DNA of 64,000 nucleotides from SbD1 sp039679945 (GTDB lineage: Bacteria > Desulfobacterota > Syntrophobacteria > Syntrophobacterales > Syntrophobacteraceae): NCBI GenBank assembly GCA_039679945.1, contig JBDKTY010000028.1, positions 103,353-167,352 of the forward strand, in the 5' to 3' direction. Of this stretch, positions 8,700 to 17,498 are shown one piece after another. A model generated the notes under the pieces. The model had not been told where the DNA came from and did not search any database. It saw only the letters and a list, made by a program, of their open reading frames with translations. Position numbers and translations under genes: made by a program. The stretch's first letter is position 1. Every line of letters starts with the position of its first letter.

Positions 8700-10850
8700 T
8701 TATTCCATCCCTCTTTGGACTTTATACACGCCTTTTTCATTTCTGAGAGCAGCCATCACCCGCTGGAGATGGTTCGAATCCCTTACCTGTATTCGGAGAT
8801 GACACGCGCTGGAACTGTCCGCCTGCGGGGCCACCCGTAGACTGATCACATTCACGTCCATTTGCCCGAGCACGGCATTCAAAGCAGCCAGGATGCCTTT
8901 TTCACCCGAATGCAGGATGCGAATCGCCACGGGGAATAGCTGTTCCGCGCCGGTATCCCACTGGACCTCGATAATTCTGCTCGGATCTCCCCGATCGATA
9001 TTCTTGCATGTTATCCGATGAGCGGTAATTCCTCGCCCTCTTGTGATGTAGCCGAGGATCGGCTCTCCCGGCACGGGATTGCAGCAATGTGCCATGCGGA
9101 TGAGTATGTCGTCGACACCCTTGACCTTCACCCCCTCCTTTTCTTTCGCGGGAGCGCCCTTGCGCTTCTCGACAACGATTTCATCCTTGAAGTGCTCTTC
9201 CTCGGCGGGCAGCGCGGTCAGCTTTCCGATCACCTGGTAAGCGGTGATTTTGTGGAAACCGATGCTCGCCAAAAGGTCGTCCACGGTCCTGAGAGAAAAG
9301 GCTTTTGCTGCTTCAGCGAGTTCATGAGAATTCAGGTAGTTGTTGAAATTGAGCCCTTTCTTCCTGAACTCCCGCTCGCAGATCTCCCGTCCGAGGGCGA
9401 TGGTACGTTCCCGCTCCTCCGTCTTGAACCAGTGTTTGATCCTGCTGATGGCCTTCGTGGACTTGACCTGCTTCAGCCAATCCTTGCTCGGCCTGTGATT
9501 GGCCGCCGTGAGGATCTCGACCGTATCCCCGTTCTGAAGCTCGTTGCGCAAGGGAACCAGTTTGCCGTTCACCCTCGCGCCAACGCACCTGTGGCCCACT
9601 TCGGTATGGACTTCATAGGCGAAGTCAACGGGCGTGGCGCCCCTGGGGAATGCCTTCACATCCCCATTCGGCGTGAAGACGTAGACTTCATCAGGGTAAA
9701 AATCTACTTTTACGGCTTCTATAAAGGCCCTTGGGTCACTCCATGCCTTGCTCAACTCCATCAACTGACGGAGCCAGGAAAAGCGCATGGTCTCTTCCTG
9801 ATCATATTCGGCGAGTGGTTTACCTTCCTTATAGAGCCAGTGGGCCGCGATCCCCTCATTCGCTATCCTGTCCATCTCCTCGGTCCGGATCTGCACTTCC
9901 ATCCGTTCCCGATACGGACCAATCACCGTCGTGTGAAGGGACTGGTACATGTTGGACTTGGGCTTGACGATATAGTCCTTGTATCTGCCTTCCACCGGCT
10001 CCCAGAGCGCGTGCACCAGGGCGAGAGTCTCGTAGCAGGATTTTACGGAATCCACAATCACGCGCACCGCGATGACGTCATAGATGCGGGACAGATCCAG
10101 CTTCTGCCGCTCCATCTTCCGATATATGCTGTAAATGTGCTTGGAACGGCCATAGATCCGCCCCTTCAAACCATATTCGGCCATCCCCGAAGTCAGGGTC
10201 TGCTGGATCTCATCAAGGTACCGGCGCCGGTCTTCCTCCGTCCTCTCAAGCCCCACCGCGATCTCATCATAGGCCTTCGGGTAGAAACACTTGAACGCGA
10301 GGTCCTCCAGTTCCTGCTTTATCCACTCTATTCCCAGCCTGCCGGCAAGCGGGGCATAGATATCGAGCGTCTCCTGGGCAATATCCCTGCCTGCATTGTC
10401 CGTCCGGTTCGCGGCGCTTCGGATGCCCGCCAGCCGGTCGGCAAGCTTTACGAGGACAACCCGGATATCCTGAGAGATCGCCAGGATCATTTTTCGGATG
10501 TACTCGGCCTGCCGCTCCTGGCGGTTGCTGTAAGCAATCTGGGTAAGCCTGGTAACACCCTGAACGATGCGCGCGACGTTCCCGCCGAACTGGCTCTCAA
10601 GCTCTTCCGCCGTGATGTATTTCCTGGCAAGCGAGTCGTGCAGAAGGCCGGCCGCGATGCTTTCCTCATCCAGACGCATTCTGGCGAGAATCCCCGCCGT
10701 CGAAAGCGGATGGTTCAGGTAGGGGCCCTTCGATGTGGCATTCTCTCCACGATAAGCCCTCGCGGTAAAGACATAGGCCTTCTCGAGAAGCAGGATATTC
10801 GCCTTGGGATGGTAGCCCAGTATTTGATCTAACAGTTCAAAGAAGCGCAC
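8700..10850 (-). CDS. RelA/SpoT-family (p)ppGpp synthetase with degenerate hydrolase site
   Basis: A 716-residue long RSH enzyme of the stringent response: HD domain ~20-170, synthetase ~200-320, TGS ~385-445, zinc-finger/conserved-Cys region with AHCCNPVPGE, and a C-terminal ACT domain. The synthetase looks intact (GRSKHIYSIYRK, Asp258 in IYDVIAVR, RYKD at 289-292, Tyr302, EVQIRT). The hydrolase is damaged: the HDxxED signature reads HDSLAR at 71-76, losing the Glu-Asp pair, and KLADRL is followed by AGIR rather than HNMR. It retains the RxKD rather than the ExDD motif of monofunctional RelA. GTG start at 10850. Expected to be mainly a synthetase, which would need a separate hydrolase. Confidence 0.93.
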   Translation of the reverse strand: MRFFELLDQILGYHPKANILLLEKAYVFTARAYRGENATSKGPYLNHPLSTAGILARMRLDEESIAAGLLHDSLARKYITAEELESQFGGNVARIVQGVTRLTQIAYSNRQERQAEYIRKMILAISQDIRVVLVKLADRLAGIRSAANRTDNAGRDIAQETLDIYAPLAGRLGIEWIKQELEDLAFKCFYPKAYDEIAVGLERTEEDRRRYLDEIQQTLTSGMAEYGLKGRIYGRSKHIYSIYRKMERQKLDLSRIYDVIAVRVIVDSVKSCYETLALVHALWEPVEGRYKDYIVKPKSNMYQSLHTTVIGPYRERMEVQIRTEEMDRIANEGIAAHWLYKEGKPLAEYDQEETMRFSWLRQLMELSKAWSDPRAFIEAVKVDFYPDEVYVFTPNGDVKAFPRGATPVDFAYEVHTEVGHRCVGARVNGKLVPLRNELQNGDTVEILTAANHRPSKDWLKQVKSTKAISRIKHWFKTEERERTIALGREICEREFRKKGLNFNNYLNSHELAEAAKAFSLRTVDDLLASIGFHKITAYQVIGKLTALPAEEEHFKDEIVVEKRKGAPAKEKEGVKVKGVDDILIRMAHCCNPVPGEPILGYITRGRGITAHRITCKNIDRGDPSRIIEVQWDTGAEQLFPVAIRILHSGEKGILAALNAVLGQMDVNVISLRVAPQADSSSACHLRIQVRDSNHLQRVMAALRNEKGVYKVQRGME

Positions 10851-11101
10851 TGTGTCTTCCCGTCCTGCTTAAGAATATTCGGTCCGTATAACCGAAAAAC
10901 AGACCACGCAATATTTAGACGATTTCTAATATTAAGTGACCTCAGATATCAATTCCAGCCTAAGACATCTTGAGGTTAAAGAATGGAAGACAAGGAAGAG
11001 CTTGGAAAGTTGCTATTACCGAGATTGAATGTCCAGTGTCCGCCATTGATAGCTGGAACCCCGAAACGGTTCCATTTCATGCACGAGTATCTTAACCGCC
11101 G

Positions 11102-12181
11102 CTATGATTTGGTATTCTCACCCGTCATCTGCTCAACCTCGAGCATGAGCCGGTTCAAAAGTTCACCTTCCGGGACCTTTTCAATCCGCTCCCCCCTCTT
11201 GAACAGAATACCGATTCCCCGGCCCCCCGCTACCCCTACATCGGCCTCCCGGGCCTCACCGGGACCGTTAACCACGCATCCCATGATGGCCACCTTGAGC
11301 GGGGTCTTGATATTTCTCAACCGGGCTTCCGCTTCTTCCACCAGAGGAATCAGATTGATCTCGGTGCGGCCGCAGGTCGGACAACTCACCAGTTCCACGC
11401 CCCGCTGACGAAGCTTCAACGAGCGGAGAATAGACCATGCGACGTGCATCTCCTTCTCCGGATCGGCGGTAAGCGATACCCTAAGTGTATCACCAATTCC
11501 TTCAAACAGCAGGAAGCCTATACCAAGGGCGGATTTTATCGCACCTCCGACAACTGTGCCGGCCTCCGTTACACCCAGGTGAAAAGGGTAATCGGTCTTT
11601 TCAGCCAGAAGCCTGTAGGAGGCGATGGTGTCGATGACATCGGATGACTTGAGCGAGATTTTCAGCAGTCCAAAGTCATTATCCTCAAAGAACCGGATAT
11701 GGCGCAACGCGCTTTCCACCATCGCTTCCGGTCCCGGATGGCCATACTTTTCCAAAAGGTCCTTCTCCACCGACCCGCTGTTTACCCCTATCCGCACCGG
11801 AACATCGCGTTGCCTCGCGGCCGCGATGACCTTTATGACCTTCTCGGCGCCGCCGATATTTCCAGGATTTATGCGGATAGCGTCAGCCCCCGAAGTTATC
11901 GCGTTTATGGCCAACCGGTAATCGAAATGAATATCGGCTATGAGCGGGATGCGGATCGATTTCTTGATTGCCGCCAACTGATCGGCGGCCTCCTGGTCCG
12001 GCACCGCCACACGGACGATCTCGCATCCGGCATCCTCGAGTCTTTTGATCTGATCGACGGTTGACCGCCGGTCCCGCGTGTCCGTGTTAGTCATTGACTG
12101 CACGGATACGGGAGCATCCCCGCCAACCGCAACATCACCGATATGAATCTGCCGGCTTGGCCGGCGCCTGATTTGTGTCAA
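11102..12181 (-). CDS. ispG: 4-hydroxy-3-methylbut-2-enyl diphosphate synthase (flavodoxin/ferredoxin)
   Basis: A 359-residue enzyme of the MEP isoprenoid pathway, reductively opening MEcPP to HMBPP with a [4Fe-4S] cluster. The TIM-barrel half carries SVQSMTNTDTRD and DIHFDYRLA; the C-terminal half has the cluster ligands Cys267 and Cys270 (CPTCGRTEINL), Cys302 and Glu309 (MGCVVNGPGEA). The start is TTG at 12181 with AGGGGA eight bases upstream; no in-frame ATG or GTG upstream has a Shine-Dalgarno. With dxr and uppS also in the window it supplies precursors for bactoprenol and, by inference, hopanoids. Confidence 0.95.
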   Translation of the reverse strand: MTQIRRRPSRQIHIGDVAVGGDAPVSVQSMTNTDTRDRRSTVDQIKRLEDAGCEIVRVAVPDQEAADQLAAIKKSIRIPLIADIHFDYRLAINAITSGADAIRINPGNIGGAEKVIKVIAAARQRDVPVRIGVNSGSVEKDLLEKYGHPGPEAMVESALRHIRFFEDNDFGLLKISLKSSDVIDTIASYRLLAEKTDYPFHLGVTEAGTVVGGAIKSALGIGFLLFEGIGDTLRVSLTADPEKEMHVAWSILRSLKLRQRGVELVSCPTCGRTEINLIPLVEEAEARLRNIKTPLKVAIMGCVVNGPGEAREADVGVAGGRGIGILFKRGERIEKVPEGELLNRLMLEVEQMTGENTKS

Positions 12182-12559
12182 AACAGATTCCCCTGCTCAA
12201 AGAAATTACCGCAACAAGCCCCGCCTTCACAGGCGGTATCCAGGTCCGCGAAGACTTCCCCGCATCGCTGGAACACACCATTACCCGCTTATACTTCGAT
12301 ACCTTTCGCGCGACGACTTTCCCCTCCGGACATCCAGGCGCCCGCTCTCGTTCGCCCTGAGCATCGGAGGGCAGAACTGGCCGGAGGATACGTGGCCGCG
12401 AAATCGTTTTCAAAATACGCCTCTTCCCGCGAAGGGGGGTATTTTCCCCACCAGCAGGAAAAGTCCACCGGTGGCAATACCGGATTCTATTGTAAAGAAA
12501 CCGCGGCCCATTTCCAATGACCCGAAAGCGTAATGCGACGCGAGGCGAAAAGAAATCCC
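12182..12559. other. Gene-free interval upstream of ispG
   Basis: About 380 bases between the HD-domain gene stop and the ispG start, both on the minus strand. Short frames on either strand show no family features. The Shine-Dalgarno of ispG lies at its left edge. No terminator with a T tract or obvious promoter was identified. Confidence 0.5.
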
Positions 12560-13159
12560 CTACCTGCTCCCGGAAGGATCGTTCCCCTTGTGCTTACCCC
12601 ACCAGTCATCATGCCCCTTGAACCACCAGTCGGTTGAATCCGTCCGGGCAGCCTCCTCCGCGACCTTCTTTCCTATAGGCGTCGTAAGGCGCTGCATGGC
12701 AAAGTGTATCCATTTCGTCGCATAAACGTTTCCGAGATCGTTTTGTTCCTTAAGTTCCAGGATCAGATCCAACTGGTCGGCGTCGTGGGCCAGTCTCGAT
12801 TCCTCGGTTTCCCGGTCGCGGTATTCAGCCAGGAGTTCCTTCAACTCATCTCCGAAAGGAAGCGCCTCGGCCAGGTCGTCGACGGCCCCGCCTTCATCCA
12901 CCGTGACATAGCGCTTGTTCACATAGTTCATATCCCCCGTACGCGCCTCGGGCACATCGTGGAAGAGCGCGAGACAGACAACCTTGAATGGATCGACATT
13001 GCCGGCGAGCCGCGCCAGGGTGAACCCTATCATGGCTACCCGGAAAGAGTGGTCGGCAACCGATTCCCGGCCTGATCCCAGGAACTGGAAACCCGACCGG
13101 GGCGTCTTTTTGAGCATGCCCAGTTCAAAAAAGAAATTCACTATCTTCCGATATTCCAA
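12560..13159 (-). CDS. HD-domain phosphohydrolase, YfbR/HDDC2-like
   Basis: A 199-residue HD-superfamily protein. Metal-ligand positions are visible: His37 in SVADHSFR, His67-Asp68 with Glu71 in LFHDVPEARTGD, and Asp126 in LAHDADQLD. This layout matches YfbR and human HDDC2, which are 5'-deoxynucleotidases dephosphorylating dNMPs; the assignment to that activity is by family. The C-terminus WWFKGHDDWWGK is Trp-rich, as in several bacterial homologues. It diverges from ilvN and shares an intergenic region containing two identical palindromes. Confidence 0.85.
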   Translation of the reverse strand: MEYRKIVNFFFELGMLKKTPRSGFQFLGSGRESVADHSFRVAMIGFTLARLAGNVDPFKVVCLALFHDVPEARTGDMNYVNKRYVTVDEGGAVDDLAEALPFGDELKELLAEYRDRETEESRLAHDADQLDLILELKEQNDLGNVYATKWIHFAMQRLTTPIGKKVAEEAARTDSTDWWFKGHDDWWGKHKGNDPSGSR

Positions 13160-13188
13160 TGCAAACTCCTGCCGGGTATAGGTGATTT

Positions 13189-13223
13189 TCCCGCCGGGAG
13201 AACATTTTCCGATCCCGCCGGGA
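13189..13223. promoter_or_regulatory. Two identical palindromic sites in the divergent ilvN/HD-gene region
   Basis: The 11-mer TCCCGCCGGGA occurs at 13189-13199 and 13213-13223. Each copy is a perfect 5+1+5 palindrome and the centres are 24 bases apart, close to a little over two helical turns. They lie between the divergent HD-domain gene and ilvN. Paired palindromes at such spacing often bind a dimeric regulator; the regulator is unknown. Confidence 0.35.
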
Positions 13224-13336
13224 ACGCCTGAAACATCATTGCGCTTTAAAAGCTTGGTTAATATTGATAATATCTTCAGAAATCAAATGAATTCAAGAGC
13301 TCTCCGACAACTCGGATCTGGAGGTTTCAAAGCTAA

Positions 13337-13864
13337 ATGGAGAAGCACACTCTTTCCGTACTGGTTGAGAACAGTCCCGGTGTTCTCACTCGGGTCGCCG
13401 GCCTCTTCGCACGGCGCGGCTTCAATATAGACAGTCTTGCGGTCGGCCGCACGGACAGAAGCGACGTATCGCGCATGACGATCGTGGTTGAAGGCGACAG
13501 GTCCATTGTCGAGCAGGTAACCAAGCAGCTCCACAAGCTGATCGATGTAATAAAGATCAGCAACATCACGGAAGACGAATACGTCGACCGGGAGCTGGTC
13601 ATGGTAAAAGTCGCCGCCGAACCGAGCCAGCGGGTGGAGATCATAAATATTGCGGGAATCTTCAGAGCACGGGTAGTCGACCTCGGAAGAAAGACGATGA
13701 CTTTCGAATGTACCGGCACCGGAGCCAAGATCACAGCCTTCGAGGAATCACTCCGCCCTTACGGGATAAAGGAACTCGTGCGTACCGGCAAAATCGCGAT
13801 GCTTCGCGGCAGCCGCTATGTAAGCCTCGGAGGAACCAGTGCCAGGGATGGCGAGGAAGACTAG
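13337..13864 (+). CDS. ilvN: Acetolactate synthase small (regulatory) subunit
   Basis: A 175-residue regulatory subunit. The N-terminal ACT domain (~1-80) starts HTLSVLVENSPGVLTRVAGLF and contains RGFNIDSLAVG, the region that binds valine in feedback inhibition; the C-terminal ALS_ss domain follows (~85-160). ATG at 13337 with GGAGG about ten bases upstream. It precedes the catalytic subunit by 28 bases, whereas the usual order is catalytic first. No T-box or leader peptide rich in Val/Leu/Ile was recognised upstream. Confidence 0.95.
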   Translation: MEKHTLSVLVENSPGVLTRVAGLFARRGFNIDSLAVGRTDRSDVSRMTIVVEGDRSIVEQVTKQLHKLIDVIKISNITEDEYVDRELVMVKVAAEPSQRVEIINIAGIFRARVVDLGRKTMTFECTGTGAKITAFEESLRPYGIKELVRTGKIAMLRGSRYVSLGGTSARDGEED

Positions 13865-13892
13865 CCTTGAGGAATATCACGGAGGTGTTCTC

Positions 13893-15563
13893 GTGGAAAT
13901 AACGGTTGCGGACGCACTGGTCCAGTGCCTCGAAAAAGAAAATGTGGAAGTGATTTTCGGCTATCCCGGCGGGGCGATCCTGCCGGTCTATGATTCCCTG
14001 TACCACTCATCCAAAATCCGGCATGTGCTCGTTCGCCATGAACAGGGAGCCGCTCACGCGGCCGACGGATACGCAAGGGTTACGGGCAAGGTCGGCGTGT
14101 GCGTGGCCACCTCCGGACCCGGCGCGACCAACCTGGTCACGGGTATAGCCAACGCGTATATGGATTCCATTCCCATGGTGATCATTACGGGTCAGGTATC
14201 CACCAGCCAGATCGGAACCGACTCTTTTCAGGAAGTGGACATTACCGGCATCACTATTCCGATCACCAAGCACAATTATTTGCTCAAGGATCCCACGAAG
14301 CTCCCGGCGGTGGTGAAGAACGCGTTTCACATAGCTTCAACGGGACGCCCCGGGCCAGTGCTTATTGACATTCCGCGGGACATCGCCTCGATGAAGATCC
14401 CCTTCAAATACCCTTCTGCGGTTCGGTTGAGAGGCTACAAGCCCACGTATAAGGGACATCCGTCCAAGATAAAAGAGATCGCCGCGCTCATAGCGAAGGC
14501 CAAAAGACCGGTCATCTACTCCGGTGGCGGCATTCTCGCCTCCAACGCATCCGAGGAACTGCTCCAGTTCGCCGAGATCATTTCCGCTCCTGTGACCAAT
14601 ACCTTCATGGGACTGGCGGGCTTTCCAGGGGATCACCCCCTGTTTCTCGGCATGCTCGGCCTTCACGGCACCCGGCCCGCGAACCTCGCCATAACGGAAT
14701 GCGACCTGCTGATAGGGCTCGGAGCACGGTTCGATGACCGCGTCGTCATGAACATAAACAAGTTCGCGCAGCAGGCCACCGTGATCCACGTTGACATCGA
14801 CCCGGCCGAAATCGGCAAGATCATTCCGACCAACGTGCCGCTGGTCGGCGACGTCAAGATGATCCTGAAGGCGCTTCTGCCGCTTCTCGAAAAGCTGGAC
14901 CGCTCGGAATGGCTGGCAAGAATACGCGAGATCAAGGAGCAGCACCCTCTGAATTATGCCAGAAACGGCGTGCTGAAGCCGCAGTTCGTGATCGAACAAC
15001 TCTGCAACTTCGCGCGGGATGACGCCATCGTGGTGACCGATGTGGGGCAGCATCAGATGTGGGTCGCTCAGTATTACAAATTCAGGAAGCCCCGGACACT
15101 TGTTTCTTCCGGGGGACTCGGATGCATGGGGTTCGGTCTTCCGGCCGCCGTTGGCGCGTGTCTCGGCGTTCCCGGCAGACAGGTCGTGCTGGTCACGGGC
15201 GACGGGAGCATCCAAATGACCATGCAGGAACTGGGCACCATGATGGAACAGGGATTGGCCGTCAAGATCCTCATCCTGAACAACCAGACGCTGGGAATGG
15301 TACGCCAGCTTCAGGAGTTTTACTGCGAGGGGCGGTACATGGCCGTCAATTTTAAGTTTCATCCTGATTTCGACATGCTTGCCAAGGCATACGGCATTCC
15401 CGGCTACACGTTCAGGACGGAAGAGGATGTGATCAGCGGACTGCCCACGGCTCTCGGGGAACCGGGACCGGCTATCATCAACTGCATAGTGCCGCTGGAG
15501 GAAAACGTATCGCCCATGGTCATGGCCGGACACGGAATCAGTGAGGCGATAGACTGCAGTTGA
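13893..15563 (+). CDS. ilvB: Acetolactate synthase large (catalytic) subunit
   Basis: A 556-residue ThDP and FAD enzyme making 2-acetolactate or 2-aceto-2-hydroxybutyrate, the first common step to valine, leucine and isoleucine. Glu50 in RHEQGAAHAADGYAR activates ThDP; the diphosphate motif GDGSIQ runs to ILNNQ near the C-terminus; the middle FAD-binding domain is present. I place the start at GTG 13893, which follows GGAGGT at seven bases and gives the canonical start MEITVADALV; an in-frame ATG at 13839 would overlap ilvN. Full length, apparently functional, and in an operon with ilvN. Confidence 0.96.
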   Translation: MEITVADALVQCLEKENVEVIFGYPGGAILPVYDSLYHSSKIRHVLVRHEQGAAHAADGYARVTGKVGVCVATSGPGATNLVTGIANAYMDSIPMVIITGQVSTSQIGTDSFQEVDITGITIPITKHNYLLKDPTKLPAVVKNAFHIASTGRPGPVLIDIPRDIASMKIPFKYPSAVRLRGYKPTYKGHPSKIKEIAALIAKAKRPVIYSGGGILASNASEELLQFAEIISAPVTNTFMGLAGFPGDHPLFLGMLGLHGTRPANLAITECDLLIGLGARFDDRVVMNINKFAQQATVIHVDIDPAEIGKIIPTNVPLVGDVKMILKALLPLLEKLDRSEWLARIREIKEQHPLNYARNGVLKPQFVIEQLCNFARDDAIVVTDVGQHQMWVAQYYKFRKPRTLVSSGGLGCMGFGLPAAVGACLGVPGRQVVLVTGDGSIQMTMQELGTMMEQGLAVKILILNNQTLGMVRQLQEFYCEGRYMAVNFKFHPDFDMLAKAYGIPGYTFRTEEDVISGLPTALGEPGPAIINCIVPLEENVSPMVMAGHGISEAIDCS

Positions 15564-15736
15564 TCGAGCGGGATCAGCGCCGCTGAGAAGAGGTTGCTGA
15601 TGGCGGGGGAGCCGGATCTCGGGAGCATGATTTGAGAATAACCGGCGCCCCCGGTTTCAAGTCGGAAAAATCGCTGCGGGGCCGGGATTCACGGGGCTCA
15701 GCCCTTTGGCCCTTCCCGACCCCGGCCGGGACCGCC

Positions 15737-15766
15737 TTGACATTTCCCTCCCTACCCCCGTATAGT
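15737..15766 (+). promoter_or_regulatory. Sigma-70-like promoter for the hopanoid operon
   Basis: A consensus TTGACA at 15737-15742 is followed after 18 bases by TATAGT at 15761-15766 (five of six matches to TATAAT). Transcription would begin near 15773, giving a leader of about 25 bases to the hpnJ start with AAGGAG in it. This is the best promoter in the window. Confidence 0.7.
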
Positions 15767-15798
15767 ACGCCTTCCCGAAATCCAAGGAGAGTGCACGA

Positions 15799-17235
15799 AT
15801 GAAGACACTTTTGCTGAACCCGCCCTCGTTTGAAAAGTTTGACGGTGGAGCGGGTGCCAGGTGGCCCGCGCGCCGCGAAATCGCCTCATATTGGTATCCC
15901 GTTTGGCTGGCTTACCCAGCCGGACTCATCAAGGAAAGCAGGCTGCTCGACGCCCCGCCCCATGGGATTTCCCCCGAGGAAACGATACGGATTGCACGGG
16001 ATTTTGAATTTCTGGTCCTCTTTACGAGCAAGGTAGGCTTTAACAATGATGTGAAGCTTGCCGAGACGATCAAGGAGCGCCATCCCTCGATCAAAATCGC
16101 CTTCGTCGGCCCTCCTGTATCCGTCAGACCCGAGGATGCCCTGAATGCCTCTCCGGCCATCGACTTCATCGCCCGAAAAGAGTTCGATTACACGGTAGCG
16201 GAGTTCGCCTGGGGTAAGGATCTCGAAGAAATTCAGGGAGTCAGCTTTCGCAAGGGTGGCAAGATTGTTCACAACCCGGACAGGCCTCCTATAGAGGACC
16301 TCGATTCGCTTCCTTTCATAAGCGAAATCTACCGGCGCGACCTGGACCCGACCAAGTACAATATCCCTTTTCTCAAGCACCCCTACCTTTCTTTCTATAC
16401 TTCCCGGGGATGCCCGGCCCGCTGCATTTATTGCCTGTGGCCGCAGACATTTACAGGCCGTCCCTGGCGAACCCGCAGCAACGAGAACGTCGTGGCCGAA
16501 GTAAAACGCATCCGGGAGCTTTTCCCCGAAGTAAAGGAGATCTTCTTCGACGACGATACCTGGGCCTGGGGCAAACAGCGGGTGCTGGGATTATGCAAGC
16601 ACCTGGAGAAGCTGAACTTTACCTGGTCATGCAACAGCCGGGTCCATGCCGATTACGATATGCTCAAGGCAATGAAGAATGCCGGGTGCCGTCTTCTGGT
16701 CGTCGGCTTTGAATCGGGCGTGCAGGAAGTTCTCGATAATATGAAGAAGGGTATCACGGTCGAACAGTCCCTGACCTTCATGAAGAACTGCAAGGAACTG
16801 GGTCTGACCGTACACGGCGATTTCATGATCGGCCTTCCGGGCGAGACTAAAGAAACCATCCGGCGCTCCATCGAGTTCGCCAAACGGCTCGATCCCGAAA
16901 CCATTCAGGTCTCCGTCGCCCACCCGTTTCCCGGAACGGAATTTTACCACTACCTCGAAACGAACGGCTATCTGACGGATGACGATATGGTGGATGAACT
17001 CGGCCACCAACTCCCGAATTTTGAGTATCCATGGCTGAATCGCCAGGAAATAGTCGATGCGGTCGAGCACTTCTACGGCACCTACTACTTCCGGCCCAAG
17101 GTAATCTATAGAATCGTGCGCCGCGCACTTTTCGACGCGAACGATCGCCAGCGGCTGTACAAAGAGGCTCGCGATTACCTCAGCCTCAGGGCACGGCGGA
17201 AAAAGTTCAGTGGGGGCCATGTCTTTGATCAATGA
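15799..17235 (+). CDS. hpnJ: Hopanoid biosynthesis radical SAM protein HpnJ
   Basis: A 478-residue B12-binding-type radical SAM protein. The N-terminus MKTLLLNPPSFEKFDGGAG and the following ARREI...YWYP region match the HpnJ family. The [4Fe-4S]/SAM motif CPARCIYC has Cys205, Cys209 and Cys212; GFESG and GDFMIGLPGE follow in the barrel. In Burkholderia, HpnJ is needed to turn glucosaminyl bacteriohopanetetrol into the cyclitol ether. It leads an operon with hpnK, two small transporters and hpnI, all parts of that headgroup route. Start supported by AAGGAG nine bases upstream. Confidence 0.92.
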   Translation: MKTLLLNPPSFEKFDGGAGARWPARREIASYWYPVWLAYPAGLIKESRLLDAPPHGISPEETIRIARDFEFLVLFTSKVGFNNDVKLAETIKERHPSIKIAFVGPPVSVRPEDALNASPAIDFIARKEFDYTVAEFAWGKDLEEIQGVSFRKGGKIVHNPDRPPIEDLDSLPFISEIYRRDLDPTKYNIPFLKHPYLSFYTSRGCPARCIYCLWPQTFTGRPWRTRSNENVVAEVKRIRELFPEVKEIFFDDDTWAWGKQRVLGLCKHLEKLNFTWSCNSRVHADYDMLKAMKNAGCRLLVVGFESGVQEVLDNMKKGITVEQSLTFMKNCKELGLTVHGDFMIGLPGETKETIRRSIEFAKRLDPETIQVSVAHPFPGTEFYHYLETNGYLTDDDMVDELGHQLPNFEYPWLNRQEIVDAVEHFYGTYYFRPKVIYRIVRRALFDANDRQRLYKEARDYLSLRARRKKFSGGHVFDQ

Positions 17236-17498
17236 TTATCGGTGGTGTATGGCGGGCGAACGGATAGGCACGCAGTCGCGTCCCGGATCGGCCGCGGCAT
17301 TGCGACACGGCTGATCCCTCGGTCATCGCCGCCCCCCGGGATCAATGTCCGCCATTACTTGATACTTACGCACAGCCGGAATGCTTCAGTCTCGCAAGAT
17401 GCTGCTTTCTTCGTTCCTGATCCCGGATGCATCGGCATCGGGAGCATTTCCAGGCGCTGTTATCCGAAAAGACTCTTGCCGATTACAGGTTCTCCGGA

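Noticed and set aside
9018..10832. A 604-codon open frame on the plus strand opposite the Rel gene
   Set aside because: It lies entirely antisense to a gene with clear conserved domains; long antisense frames are common at this GC content and it has no family motifs.
10983..11408. A 141-codon plus-strand frame between Rel and ispG
   Set aside because: Most of it is antisense to ispG, and the non-overlapping part has no Shine-Dalgarno or recognised motif.
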